Shown: positions 1 through 8,876 of the stretch, one piece after another | How the letters are laid out: every line of letters begins with the position of its first letter | Numbering within the stretch: the stretch's first letter is position 1 | Assembly (NCBI RefSeq): GCF_001655055.1 | Contig: NZ_LXEW01000035.1 | Coordinates: 1 to 64,000 of the forward strand | Direction of reading: 5' to 3' | DNA length: 64,000 nt | From: Providencia heimbachae ATCC 35613 | GTDB taxonomy: Bacteria; Pseudomonadota; Gammaproteobacteria; Enterobacterales; Enterobacteriaceae | Translations under genes and position numbers: made by a program | Notes under the pieces: model-generated | The model's input: the letters and a program-made list of their open reading frames with translations, nothing else | Told to the model about the DNA's origin: nothing | Databases searched by the model: none

Positions 1-10
1 TCGATTTATA

Positions 11-949
11 TTAAGCGGCTATTTCTTTTAATACGCCACCGAAACGCCGGTAATAAGAGGTAGAGGGTTGGGGGAGTTCCCCAACCGTAGTTTCACATAT
101 TTGTGAGACATATTGCGTTGCGGCTTGATCGACACGTTGATAGATATTCGTGCAAAGATGGCGTGCAATTTGGCCTTCCCACTGAGCTGGCAGTAGCTCA
201 TCCGGTAGTAGTGGATCTTTTAAAATAACGCGACGATAAAAATGAATTAAAAGTAAACGTAATTGGAAGCATTGTGCAGGTGAAATCTGTTTATCTGTTA
301 TATCTTTAAGCAATAAAGCGAGCGGCCTAAATAACAGAATAAATTGGTGATAATGTTCTGCGACTTCCTGCAAAGACCAAGCATTAGAGACCAACTCTTT
401 CAAGTTTTTTTCTGAACGAGCACTCGGATAATCTGCACGAAAATAAATAGCGTGTTCCGCTGCATTTAATTCACTCAAGAGCGAAGGAATATCACTTTGT
501 GCACAGCTAGGTGCTGCCATTAATGAGGTATTGAATTGACCAAAACCAAGCCAGCTAAGCTCTTTCTTTAATCTTAATTTATCTTCTTTATTGGCGGCTT
601 CGAGCAATAATAAATCCCATTTCCCATCCCAGTCAGGTTGTTCACTCTGATAAATTTTACTTTCTGCGTGGCGAAATTGGTTTTGTCCTCGTTCTGATAT
701 TCGATAATAACTACGCCGCCCTATTTTTTCGACGTCCAACCAAGACTCTTTTTGTAGGCGAAAAACCGATGTCCGGACAAAGCGATCAGTAAAGCCCATC
801 GGCTCTAATAAATTGGTCAGACTTCCTAGCCAGACTTCGCCGCCTCGATGATGTAAAGCATCGCCATAGAGTGAAATAATCAATGATGTTCCGCTAATCG
901 GTTGGCTTTGTATTGCATGTTGAATGAATTGGCTGAGTTTGGTTTCCAT
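11..949 (-). CDS. paaX: Phenylacetate catabolon repressor PaaX
   Basis: GntR-like transcriptional repressor of the phenylacetate genes; in E. coli it is released from DNA by phenylacetyl-CoA. The 312-residue product has a winged helix-turn-helix at about residues 22-88 (recognition helix near 51-70) followed by the PaaX-type central and C-terminal effector regions, and matches the usual family length. It is the last gene of the minus-strand paa run, 161 bases after paaK, with a stem-loop in the gap. A paaY gene often follows paaX in E. coli; it would lie beyond the window edge and cannot be judged. Its likely target is the dyad at 10918-10955 before paaA. Identification is by family features and position. 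Confidence 0.93.
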   Translation of the reverse strand: METKLSQFIQHAIQSQPISGTSLIISLYGDALHHRGGEVWLGSLTNLLEPMGFTDRFVRTSVFRLQKESWLDVEKIGRRSYYRISERGQNQFRHAESKIYQSEQPDWDGKWDLLLLEAANKEDKLRLKKELSWLGFGQFNTSLMAAPSCAQSDIPSLLSELNAAEHAIYFRADYPSARSEKNLKELVSNAWSLQEVAEHYHQFILLFRPLALLLKDITDKQISPAQCFQLRLLLIHFYRRVILKDPLLPDELLPAQWEGQIARHLCTNIYQRVDQAATQYVSQICETTVGELPQPSTSYYRRFGGVLKEIAA

Positions 950-1062
950 TATTTTTCAATCCATAAAATTTTTTGTATCAAAAGACTAAGCAAATAGTAG
1001 ACATAATTTCGCCTATTGTCTTGTTTTGTCTCTACAGGAAACACACCTAGCAGTAAATTCAC

Positions 1063-1107
1063 AATAAGGTATATCCATCAAAAATAGAGGATATACCTTA
1101 TTTTTTT
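1063..1107 (+). terminator. Stem-loop between paaK and paaX, U-tract on the antisense strand
   Basis: A perfect 14-bp stem (1063-1076 with 1089-1102) encloses a 12-base loop and runs directly into T residues to 1107 when read on the plus strand. Both flanking genes are on the minus strand, so the intrinsic-terminator polarity opposes them. In the paaK-to-paaX direction it is a strong hairpin without a clear U-tract, and could be a partial terminator, an mRNA end-protecting structure or a block to antisense transcription. Confidence 0.6.
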
Positions 1108-1110
1108 GAT

Positions 1111-2421
1111 TTAAATTGCAATTCTTGTATCAATAACACGCTCTGCTTTACCTTGTGAACGGGGAATATCACCACAATTAACAATGCTAACGCGTGTGCT
1201 GATGCCTACCATCGACTTGATGCGATGTTTAAGATGATGACAAATATTACAACGTTCATCATAGTTGAGTAGCTCAGGATTTTTGAGCTCAACACGGACG
1301 GATAAATTATCCATGTTACCTCTACGACCAATTTCTAATTGGTAGTGAGGCGAAAGCTCTTTGAATTGCATAATTTGTTCCTCTATTTGAGTAGGGAACA
1401 CATTAACACCACGAATAATCATCATGTCATCAGAACGACCAGTGATCTTTCCAATGCGTCGCATATTGCGATTTACCCCAGACATTAAATGAGTTAAATC
1501 TCTTGTTCTATAGCGAATAACAGGCATAGCCTCTTTTGTTAAGGTAGTGAACACTAACTCACCATGTTCCCCATGTTTGAGTGTTTTAAGTGTTTCAGGG
1601 GAAATAATCTCAGGGTAAAAATGGTCTTCCCAGATTGTAGGGCCATTTTCCTCTGAATCGTCACACTCCATGGCGACGCCAGGACCCATCACCTCTGATA
1701 ACCCGTAGATATCTAATGCTTTGATACCTAATCGTGTTTCAATTTCTTTTCTGAGCGATTCAGTCCAGGGTTCTGCACCAAATACACCTAGTCGAAGTGA
1801 GCACTTACTTGCGTCTCCGCCCATAATTTTTTCTAGCTCGTCGATAATGCTCAGACAATATGAAGGGGTGACCATGATGACGTCAGGCTTAAAATCAACA
1901 ATTAATTGAGCTTGTTTTTCCGTTTGCCCTCCAGACATTGGAATAACCGCTGCACCAAGACGCTCCGCGCCATAATGTGCTCCTAGCCCGCCAGTAAATA
2001 ACCCATAGCCATAGGCAACATGCACTTTATCTCCTCGAACTGTTCCGGCAGAGCGTAAGCTACGAGCGATTAAATCTGCCCAATTATCAATATCTTGTTG
2101 TGTATAACCAACGACGGTTGGGCGACCCGTTGTACCTGATGAGGCATGAATACGAATAATTTGATCCATTGGCACAGCAAAAGTACTGAACGGATAATTT
2201 TCGCGTAAGTCTTGTTTTGTGGTGTAAGGGAACTTTTCGATGTCGCTGAGCTGTTTAAAATCATCAGGATGTACACCCGCGTCATCAAATTTTTTACGGT
2301 ACATAGGCACGTTTTCATATGCGTGAGTGAGTGTCCACTTCATTCGTGTGTATTGCAGTGCCTCGATTTTATCGCGGGAAGCAAATTCAATTGGGTCAAT
2401 GTTGTCTTGTATTGTGCTCAT
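1111..2421 (-). CDS. paaK: Phenylacetate-CoA ligase PaaK
   Basis: Catalyses the first step of phenylacetate use: ATP-dependent conversion of phenylacetate and CoA to phenylacetyl-CoA in the cytoplasm. The 436-residue protein is a complete adenylate-forming enzyme. The phosphate-binding loop SSGTTGRPT is at 94-102, the YGLSEV motif at 239-244, and the YRTRD hinge region lies near 305. The C-terminal subdomain is intact. The start is supported by a GAGG ribosome-binding site seven bases upstream. It is separated from paaJ by 104 bases that contain another stem-loop, so it may be partly uncoupled from the upstream genes. Length and motifs match the family. Confidence 0.96.
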   Translation of the reverse strand: MSTIQDNIDPIEFASRDKIEALQYTRMKWTLTHAYENVPMYRKKFDDAGVHPDDFKQLSDIEKFPYTTKQDLRENYPFSTFAVPMDQIIRIHASSGTTGRPTVVGYTQQDIDNWADLIARSLRSAGTVRGDKVHVAYGYGLFTGGLGAHYGAERLGAAVIPMSGGQTEKQAQLIVDFKPDVIMVTPSYCLSIIDELEKIMGGDASKCSLRLGVFGAEPWTESLRKEIETRLGIKALDIYGLSEVMGPGVAMECDDSEENGPTIWEDHFYPEIISPETLKTLKHGEHGELVFTTLTKEAMPVIRYRTRDLTHLMSGVNRNMRRIGKITGRSDDMMIIRGVNVFPTQIEEQIMQFKELSPHYQLEIGRRGNMDNLSVRVELKNPELLNYDERCNICHHLKHRIKSMVGISTRVSIVNCGDIPRSQGKAERVIDTRIAI

Positions 2422-2479
2422 ATTGCCGTCCTCATAGTTATTATAAATACCTGTCCGTTTATTGACGTTTTAGGTATTT

Positions 2480-2510
2480 GCCTGAGCAGGTGGAGTATTT
2501 TCAGGCTTTT
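2480..2510 (+). terminator. Weak stem-loop between paaJ and paaK, plus-strand U-tract
   Basis: GCCTGA at 2480-2485 pairs with TCAGGC at 2501-2506 across a 15-base loop, followed on the plus strand by a T run (TTTTTA). The surrounding operon is on the minus strand, so terminator polarity is antisense, as for the hairpin after paaK. The stem is only six base pairs, so confidence is limited. Confidence 0.35.
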
Positions 2511-2525
2511 TATTTGTTTTAATGT

Positions 2526-3728
2526 CTAGACTCGTTCAATAATCATGGCTATTCCTTGACCCACACCGATACACATGGTGCATAAGGCATAGCGGCCTTG
2601 TTTTCGGTGTAGTTCGTTAATTGCAGCAATGGCAAGTCTTGCACCACTCATTCCAAGTGGATGCCCCAAAGAAATCGCACCACCATTAGGGTTAACTTGT
2701 GAAGCATCATCAGGTAAACCTAACCCTCTTAAAACGGCTAATGCTTGAGCTGCGAAGGCTTCGTTTAGCTCAATAACATCCATTTGCTCGATGCTGAGTC
2801 CTGCTAATTTCAAGACTTTTTGTGTTGCAGGAAGTGGGCCTATTCCCATTAACCTTGGCTCTACGCCACAAGTCGCCGTTGCGATGATGCGCGCTCTTGG
2901 TGTTAAGCCTTGTCTTTGAATAATATTTTTTGATGCGATAATTAATGCGGCCGCGCCATCATTGACACCTGATGCATTACCCGCCGTCACCGTGCCATTT
3001 TCACGAAAGGGTGTTTTTAATTTTTGTAATTGTGCTTCGGTTGTTTCAGGGCGCGGATGTTCATCTTCAGAAACCCATATTTCTTGTTTGCGTTGTTTTA
3101 CCGCAACAGGGATAATTTCTTGTGCCAAAATGCCATTTTTTTTGGCAATTTCAGTGCGTTGTTGGCTGCGTAATGCAAATGCATCTTGATCTTCACGGCT
3201 GATATTGTAGGTTTGTGCAACATTCTCTGCGGTTTCAGGCATTGAATCAGTCGAAAATTGCTGTTCCATCAGGGGATTAATAAAGCGCCATCCGATGGTA
3301 GTGTCGAAAATTTGGGATTGACGCGAAAATGCAGATTCATGCTTACCCATAACAAAAGGGGCACGGCTCATCGATTCGACACCACCCGCAATCATTAAGC
3401 CCGATTCACCCGCTTTGATACTCCTTGCTGCGAGTGCAATTGCATCGAGACCTGAACCACATAACCGATTAATGGTGGTGCCCGATACCGAGACGGGTAA
3501 ACCCGATAATAAACCCGCCATACGGGCAACATTTCGGTTATCTTCACCCGCTTGGTTTGCGCAACCAAGTATGATGTCATCAGTTAATGACCAATCTAGC
3601 TGTGGATACCTATTAATCAAAGCTTTCAGTGGGATAGCTGCAAGATCATCAGGTCGTAAAGAGGAAAGAGCGCCACCATAGCGACCAATAGGTGTACGAA
3701 TACCATCACAAATAAAAGCATCTATCAT
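2526..3728 (-). CDS. paaJ: 3-oxoadipyl-CoA thiolase PaaJ
   Basis: Thiolytic enzyme that cleaves 3-oxoadipyl-CoA to succinyl-CoA and acetyl-CoA, and also 3-oxo-5,6-dehydrosuberyl-CoA in the same pathway. The 400 residues cover the whole thiolase I fold. The nucleophilic cysteine lies in NRLCGSG (C90), the GHPLG histidine motif near 356, and the second catalytic cysteine in the C-terminal CMCIGVGQG motif. Its start overlaps the paaI stop by four bases (ATGA), indicating translational coupling. PcaF-type enzymes of the beta-ketoadipate pathway are close relatives, but the position inside paa decides the assignment. Confidence 0.96.
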   Translation of the reverse strand: MIDAFICDGIRTPIGRYGGALSSLRPDDLAAIPLKALINRYPQLDWSLTDDIILGCANQAGEDNRNVARMAGLLSGLPVSVSGTTINRLCGSGLDAIALAARSIKAGESGLMIAGGVESMSRAPFVMGKHESAFSRQSQIFDTTIGWRFINPLMEQQFSTDSMPETAENVAQTYNISREDQDAFALRSQQRTEIAKKNGILAQEIIPVAVKQRKQEIWVSEDEHPRPETTEAQLQKLKTPFRENGTVTAGNASGVNDGAAALIIASKNIIQRQGLTPRARIIATATCGVEPRLMGIGPLPATQKVLKLAGLSIEQMDVIELNEAFAAQALAVLRGLGLPDDASQVNPNGGAISLGHPLGMSGARLAIAAINELHRKQGRYALCTMCIGVGQGIAMIIERV

Positions 3729-4165
3729 GACTCTTCTCCTACTAAACGGTGGCCTAATCGATGAGAACGCCCATGAAAAACAGCCAGCGTTTTTCCATCT
3801 TGGTTGATGATTTCAACTTCATATAAGCCATTGCGCTTACCTTGGTGTTTCATTTTTGCGGTTGCACGTAAGGTATCCCCTTCAAAACCTGGGCGAATAA
3901 AATCAATGGAACACATTGTTGCAACAGCCGCATATCCTTGACTGTTACATGCATAGGCAAATGCCGTATCTGCAAGGCTAAACAGTTGCCCGCCATGGCA
4001 GGTCTTATGCCCGTTTAACATATGAGGTGTGATGGTCATGGTCAGTAAGGCATAGCCGTCATCGACATGTTCAATGCCCATACCCATCGCCTTTGCACAT
4101 GTATCACTTAGATACATCACGTGGGCTGATTGCTGAGCCAATGTAGTATTGGGGATTGAAATCAT
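3725..4165 (-). CDS. paaI: Hydroxyphenylacetyl-CoA thioesterase PaaI
   Basis: Hot-dog fold thioesterase thought to rescue CoA from dead-end hydroxyphenylacetyl-CoA esters during phenylacetate breakdown. The 146-residue protein carries the family signature with HGG at 57-59 and the catalytic aspartate at about D66 in the SLADTAFAYA segment. Both ends overlap neighbours by four bases (paaH stop/paaI start and paaI stop/paaJ start), so the three genes are tightly coupled. It is a few residues longer than E. coli PaaI at the N terminus. Confidence 0.94.
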   Translation of the reverse strand: MISIPNTTLAQQSAHVMYLSDTCAKAMGMGIEHVDDGYALLTMTITPHMLNGHKTCHGGQLFSLADTAFAYACNSQGYAAVATMCSIDFIRPGFEGDTLRATAKMKHQGKRNGLYEVEIINQDGKTLAVFHGRSHRLGHRLVGEES

Positions 4166-5712
4166 GACAACTCCTTGAAAGATAAGGTTTGATAACCCGC
4201 TGCAAGTTTTCTTAATAACGGATTAGGGCGATAGCGGTGATCGCCATAAAAATGGGAAAGTTGCTCAAGGGTCGATAAAATATGTTGCCACCCTAGTTGA
4301 ATTCCCCAAGCCAACGGCCCTTTGGGATAATTCACACCAAAACACATGGCATTATCAACGTCTTGTACACTAGCAACACCTTTATTCACTGCATCTAAAG
4401 CTTCGTTACAGAGCATTGCGACTGTTCTCATGGTTAGCAGTGCCGGATAATCAGGTAATACAATCACTTCTTTGCCAAGAGATTGGAAAAAGGCAATAAC
4501 GTGTTGATTTTGTTGATGGTTATTTTGTTTTGCACAACTTAACGTTATCGCTGTTGCACGACCATAATCAGCCGATAAATCAAATTGCACGACAGGGCGG
4601 TTCATTTGTTGCGCAACATCCGAGGATAATTTACCGTTTGTTAACATAACAATAACCTGATTAACGATAAGTGTCGGAAGATTGCGGTCGTCTTGTGTGG
4701 GTTCTTCGAGAGGGATCCCATTTTTCAATAAAAGCTGCGCAAACTCAGGTAATAACTGCCAATCGCCTCGAGCTTTAATATCATACGGCTTGCTAAGCGT
4801 TATTTTTGGCGCAAATGAAGGAGAACGTTGGGATTTATTTTCATCATAATGATAAAAGCCACGTTTTGATTTACGCCCTAAATGTCCTGCTTGTACAAGT
4901 TCCAATTGTATTAGTGAAGTTTGAAAGCGAGGGTCGTAACCAAAGGCCTGAAAAATAGAATTTGTAACAGAATAATTGACATCATGACCAATTAAATCAG
5001 TTAGTTGTAATGGCCCCATGGCGAATCCACCTGCATCGCGAATCGCACTATCTAGTGTTTCAGGTGTGGCGATTTGCTCTTCAAGCGCGCGTAATGTTTC
5101 TGCATAAAAAGGCCTCGCAACGCGATTGACAATAAATCCAGGTGTTGAGCGGCAGATGACAGGCACTTTATTAAATGATAGCGCTAATGCTTTCAGTGTT
5201 TTAATTACGGATTCTGATGTTTCCAAGCCACGAATAATTTCGACTAGCTTCATGACGGGGGCAGGGTTAAAAAAATGGAGTCCCGCAAGGCGTTCAGGAT
5301 GTTTAAGATGCCTACCGATGGCGGTAATCGATAATGACGAAGTATTGCTGGCAAATAGCGTGTTTTCACCGCAAATATGTTCTAATTCACCGAAAATAGC
5401 TTGTTTGATCTCGAGCTTCTCAGCAACCGCCTCGATTACCAGTTGTGCGCTAGATAATTCAGACAAACTATAAGCGATAGCGACACGAGAAATTAATTGT
5501 TCTGTTATTTGCGCATCCGCTTTTCCTTGTTGAACACGTTTGCGTAATCGTTCACTCATTGACGCGAGTGAAAGGTTTAACACTTCACTGTTCATATCAA
5601 ATAATAAAACCTGCAAACCTGCACCGGCAGCAACTTGTGCAATCCCAATCCCCATTGTGCCAGCGCCGATAACAGCGACTGTTTTTATTGATGAATTTAA
5701 AGGTAATGTCAT
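4162..5712 (-). CDS. paaH: 3-hydroxyadipyl-CoA dehydrogenase PaaH
   Basis: NAD-dependent dehydrogenase that oxidises 3-hydroxyadipyl-CoA to 3-oxoadipyl-CoA. The N-terminal Rossmann fold shows GAGTMG at 16-21 and the catalytic histidine in GLHFFNP (H146). Two C-terminal 3-hydroxyacyl-CoA dehydrogenase domains follow, the second ending with the MCFGVNYPKGPLAWG segment. The 516 residues are about 40 more than I recall for the E. coli enzyme, with the extra sequence in the linker between the two C-terminal domains near 290-400; Pseudomonas homologues are also longer. The gene lies two bases downstream of paaG and overlaps paaI. Confidence 0.94.
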   Translation of the reverse strand: MTLPLNSSIKTVAVIGAGTMGIGIAQVAAGAGLQVLLFDMNSEVLNLSLASMSERLRKRVQQGKADAQITEQLISRVAIAYSLSELSSAQLVIEAVAEKLEIKQAIFGELEHICGENTLFASNTSSLSITAIGRHLKHPERLAGLHFFNPAPVMKLVEIIRGLETSESVIKTLKALALSFNKVPVICRSTPGFIVNRVARPFYAETLRALEEQIATPETLDSAIRDAGGFAMGPLQLTDLIGHDVNYSVTNSIFQAFGYDPRFQTSLIQLELVQAGHLGRKSKRGFYHYDENKSQRSPSFAPKITLSKPYDIKARGDWQLLPEFAQLLLKNGIPLEEPTQDDRNLPTLIVNQVIVMLTNGKLSSDVAQQMNRPVVQFDLSADYGRATAITLSCAKQNNHQQNQHVIAFFQSLGKEVIVLPDYPALLTMRTVAMLCNEALDAVNKGVASVQDVDNAMCFGVNYPKGPLAWGIQLGWQHILSTLEQLSHFYGDHRYRPNPLLRKLAAGYQTLSFKELS

Positions 5713-5714
5713 GC

Positions 5715-6509
5715 CTATTTTCCTTTAAATTGAGGCGTGCGTTTATTAAGAAACGCATCAACGCCTTCGCGGTAATCTTGGCTGCGTCCACCTAAACGTT
5801 GTAAATCACGCTCAAGATCCAGTTGTTCATCAAGGGTATTGGTTGCTGCGCTGTAGATTGCTTTTTTGATAAGGCCTAGCCCATAAGTCGGCTGGGTAGC
5901 GAGATGTTTAGCGAGGGAATCAACGGTTTCAACTAAATCTTCATTTTCAGTAACCTGCCAAATCATTCCCCATTGTAATGCTTGCTCTGCACTGATTTTA
6001 TCACCCAACAATGCCATTCCCATGGCTCTTGCATGACCGGCTAATTGGGGTAAAAACCAGCTTCCGCCGGAATCGGGAACTAAACCTAAGCGGCAAAATG
6101 ACTGAATAAAGCTAGCACTTTTAGCCGCTATGACGATATCACCAGCAAGAGCAATAGCAGCGCCAGCACCTGCTGCGACTCCATTTACGGCACAAATAAT
6201 CGGTTTAGGTAAATGGGTAAGTCTACGGATCAGCGGGTTATAAAACGTCTCCACGGAAAACCCAAGGTCGGGGGCCTTTTCACCCACTGAAACATTACGA
6301 TCATTGAGATCTTGTCCAGCACAAAACCCTTTTCCAGCGCCGGTAATCACTAGGCAGCGCACGGTATCATCCCGCTCGGCAATTTTAATGGCATCACTCA
6401 ATTGGCGATGCATTTCATCATTAAAACTATTGAGCCTATCAGGGCGGTTTAGGGTAATGGTGAGTACCCCTTGTTCTATTTTGGTGAGGATCATTGGGTT
6501 ATTGGGCAT
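5715..6509 (-). CDS. paaG: 1,2-epoxyphenylacetyl-CoA isomerase PaaG
   Basis: Crotonase-fold isomerase that converts the ring 1,2-epoxide of phenylacetyl-CoA to the seven-membered oxepin-CoA, and isomerises a later double bond. The 264-residue protein has the oxyanion-hole segment FCAGQDL at 62-68, the AGAGAAIALAGD segment at about 113-124, and an aspartate in LVPDSGG (D146) where crotonase hydratases carry glutamate, which fits an isomerase. It is separated by only two bases from its neighbours on both sides. Confidence 0.95.
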   Translation of the reverse strand: MPNNPMILTKIEQGVLTITLNRPDRLNSFNDEMHRQLSDAIKIAERDDTVRCLVITGAGKGFCAGQDLNDRNVSVGEKAPDLGFSVETFYNPLIRRLTHLPKPIICAVNGVAAGAGAAIALAGDIVIAAKSASFIQSFCRLGLVPDSGGSWFLPQLAGHARAMGMALLGDKISAEQALQWGMIWQVTENEDLVETVDSLAKHLATQPTYGLGLIKKAIYSAATNTLDEQLDLERDLQRLGGRSQDYREGVDAFLNKRTPQFKGK

Positions 6510-6511
6510 TT

Positions 6512-7285
6512 TTATTGTCCTGTAAACTGTGGATCGCGCTTTTCAAAGAATGCATTGATCCCTTCAAGGCGATCTTCGGTACCTGCAAGAGTGACAAAGT
6601 ATTGGCGTTCTAATTGCAGCCCTACAGACAAATGCGTTTCTTGAGCATTATTTAATGCAGCTTTGGCTGAGCGAACAGCCAAAGGCGCGTGATTAGCGAT
6701 ACGCAGAGCCAATTTTTGCGCACTTTCAAGTACTAAATCATCAACGTAGATTTCACTGATCAAGCCTACTTGCTGTGCCTTTTTTGCGGTTATTGCTTCT
6801 CCGGTCAGCACCATTTGCATCGCAAGGGATTTTCCTACGCTACGAATTAACCGTTGAGTACCACCGGCGCCGGGCATCAAGCCAAGGGTGATTTCAGGTA
6901 ATCCAAAACGTGCTGATTCACCAGCGACAATAATGTCGCTGGCAAGAAGAAGTTCAAAACCTGCGCCAAGTGCATAGCCATTGACTGCCGTGATAATAGG
7001 CTTTGAAATCAGGGAAATGCGACGCCATATTTGTGGGCGTCTGTCGGTAGTGGCGCTGGCAACCGTTTGTTTCTGTAACTCTTTTAGGTCAGCACCTGCG
7101 GCAAAAAATCGGGAATTTCCGGTAATGACGATAACGCCAATATCCGTAGCGTTATCTGCCTGTTCAAGGTGCTCGGCAAGCAACTCCAGAAAATCAGTAC
7201 TCAGAGCGTTGCGAATTTCAGGTCGATTTAGCGTAAGAGTGAGTACGCGGTTTTCTTGGTGAGATAAAATCCAATTGGTATCCAT
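6512..7285 (-). CDS. paaF: 2,3-dehydroadipyl-CoA hydratase PaaF
   Basis: Crotonase-fold enoyl-CoA hydratase that adds water to 2,3-dehydroadipyl-CoA, giving 3-hydroxyadipyl-CoA for PaaH. The 257-residue product has the oxyanion motif FAAGADL at 61-67 and both hydratase glutamates, in GAGFELLLASD (E111) and GLPEITLG (E131). That pair separates it from the neighbouring isomerase PaaG. It lies in the middle of the tightly packed operon, eight bases after paaE and two before paaG. Confidence 0.95.
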   Translation of the reverse strand: MDTNWILSHQENRVLTLTLNRPEIRNALSTDFLELLAEHLEQADNATDIGVIVITGNSRFFAAGADLKELQKQTVASATTDRRPQIWRRISLISKPIITAVNGYALGAGFELLLASDIIVAGESARFGLPEITLGLMPGAGGTQRLIRSVGKSLAMQMVLTGEAITAKKAQQVGLISEIYVDDLVLESAQKLALRIANHAPLAVRSAKAALNNAQETHLSVGLQLERQYFVTLAGTEDRLEGINAFFEKRDPQFTGQ

Positions 7286-7293
7286 AATCGCTC

Positions 7294-8352
7294 CTATACA
7301 TCAAAGTCGAGAACGACATCGTCGGTTTTTGGCCATGATTGGCAGCTAAGAATAAATCCATTTGCGATTTGGTCCGGTTCTAAGCTGTAATTGACACCCA
7401 TCTCGACTTCACCAGAGCGCAATTTACATTTGCAGGTTGCGCAAACACCACCTTTGCAGGCGTATGGCAGATCGGCGCCTTGGCGTAATGCTGCATCAAG
7501 AATGCTGTCATCTTGGCTATCCATACTGATATTCATTGTGCGACCATCGAGGTGGATACTCACTTGGCGGTCTTGTGTTGTGATGGTATTCGTAGGTTTA
7601 AATTTTGTACCAGAGGTGTTGAAACGTTCAGTATGGACATGCTCTTGTGGCATACCCGATTTAATCAGTGCTAATTGAACATCATCCATCATGGCTTCAG
7701 GACCACAAACAAATGCACGGTCAAATCGACTAAAATTTAATAACGTTTGGCCTAACGCACTGAGCTGTTTTTCATCGATTCGACCACTGAGTAACTGGCT
7801 ATCTTGCTGTTCTTGGCTAAACAAATAGAGCACCTGAAAGCGCTCAGTAAAGCGATTTTTGAGATCGGCGATACTCTCTTTAAACATTACTGTACGGCTA
7901 TTTCGATTGCCATAAATTAAAGTAAAGCGGCTTTTAGGCTCAGTTTGCAGTGTTGATTTAATAATCGAAAGTAACGGAGTGATCCCCGAACCTGCGGCAA
8001 CCGCAAGGTAGTGTGCTCGGTTATTGAGGTTTGGTTGATAGCCGAATTGCCCTTGAGGGATCATCACATCAAGGCTATCGCCAACACGCAGGTCTTGATT
8101 AATAAAGTTTGAGAAACGGCCTTCATAAATCGCTTTTACACCAATTTTTAGCATGTCTTCATCGGGAGAACTGCAAATAGAGTAACAGCGACGCAGGTTT
8201 TCCCCCTTTATAGCCGCTTTTAAGGTGAGATGCTGTCCTGGACGATAGCGATAATGTTCTCGTAAATCATCAGGAATACAAAAAGTTACCGCAACAGCAT
8301 CTGGGGTGTCGCGCTCAATTGCAGCAATACTTAAACGATGGAATACGGTCAT
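7294..8352 (-). CDS. paaE: Phenylacetyl-CoA epoxidase reductase PaaE
   Basis: Electron-transfer subunit that passes electrons from NADPH to the PaaABC oxygenase. From the chosen start (352 residues) the FAD-binding domain carries RCYS at 55-58. A nucleotide-binding domain with AAGSGITP near 119-126 follows. The C-terminal plant-type 2Fe-2S ferredoxin domain has cysteines C299-X4-C304-X2-C307-X29-C337. The ATG at 8352 is preferred over an in-frame ATG eleven codons upstream because the latter would overlap paaD and adds residues absent from the family. All cofactor motifs are intact. Confidence 0.94.
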   Translation of the reverse strand: MTVFHRLSIAAIERDTPDAVAVTFCIPDDLREHYRYRPGQHLTLKAAIKGENLRRCYSICSSPDEDMLKIGVKAIYEGRFSNFINQDLRVGDSLDVMIPQGQFGYQPNLNNRAHYLAVAAGSGITPLLSIIKSTLQTEPKSRFTLIYGNRNSRTVMFKESIADLKNRFTERFQVLYLFSQEQQDSQLLSGRIDEKQLSALGQTLLNFSRFDRAFVCGPEAMMDDVQLALIKSGMPQEHVHTERFNTSGTKFKPTNTITTQDRQVSIHLDGRTMNISMDSQDDSILDAALRQGADLPYACKGGVCATCKCKLRSGEVEMGVNYSLEPDQIANGFILSCQSWPKTDDVVLDFDV

Positions 8353-8362
8353 AATCGTGGCC

Positions 8363-8872
8363 TTAAATACATTTAAAGTAATCAAAAGGTTCTAAACATT
8401 CTGTACATCGATATAACGCCTTGCAGGCGGTTGAACCAAACTCACTAATTTTTTCTGTTTTTTCACTTTCACAGCGTGGACATTGGATGGAACCCGTATG
8501 TTCAGGATGTTCGCAAGATGTCCCCTGTGGTGGGGCAATACCAAATTCACGTAAACGCCGTTTCGCATCTTGATTCATCCAGTCAGTTGTCCATGCAGGT
8601 GTGAGCATGATTTCAATATCAATGTGTTGAAAGCCAGCTTTACCAAGCACCAGTTTGATCTCGTTAATCAGAAACTCAGTGGCGGGGCAACCTGAATAGG
8701 TAGGTGTAAAAATAACTTTCCAGCCTTGATCCGCAGGAACAACATTGCGGATCATCCCAAGATCAGTAATGGAGAGCGCAGGGAGTTCAGGATCTGGAAT
8801 TTGGTGTAGTTGTTGCCAGATCTGGTGAATTTGAGGGGCTTGTAATTCACTTGGTTCCAGTCTCTGTTTCAT
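8363..8872 (-). CDS. paaD: Phenylacetyl-CoA epoxidase assembly factor PaaD
   Basis: MIP18/DUF59-family protein thought to help insert or mature iron or iron-sulfur centres of the PaaABCE epoxidase. The 169-residue form starts at the ATG at 8872, which has GGTGATG immediately upstream and reproduces the E. coli N terminus; the longer frame start at 8911 would run into paaC. The N-terminal half is the DUF59 domain with LSITDLGMIR. The C-terminal third has a zinc-ribbon-like set of cysteines (CPRC, then CTEC) near 130-160. Confidence 0.92.
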   Translation of the reverse strand: MKQRLEPSELQAPQIHQIWQQLHQIPDPELPALSITDLGMIRNVVPADQGWKVIFTPTYSGCPATEFLINEIKLVLGKAGFQHIDIEIMLTPAWTTDWMNQDAKRRLREFGIAPPQGTSCEHPEHTGSIQCPRCESEKTEKISEFGSTACKALYRCTECLEPFDYFKCI

Positions 8873-8876
8873 TACA

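Noticed and set aside
1001-1021. AGACA/TGTCT imperfect dyad upstream of paaX
   Set aside because: Only five base pairs per arm with a long spacer; too weak to call as an operator.
2212-2529. 105-codon plus-strand frame
   Set aside because: Antisense to the start of paaK, mostly hydrophobic by chance, no supporting start signals.
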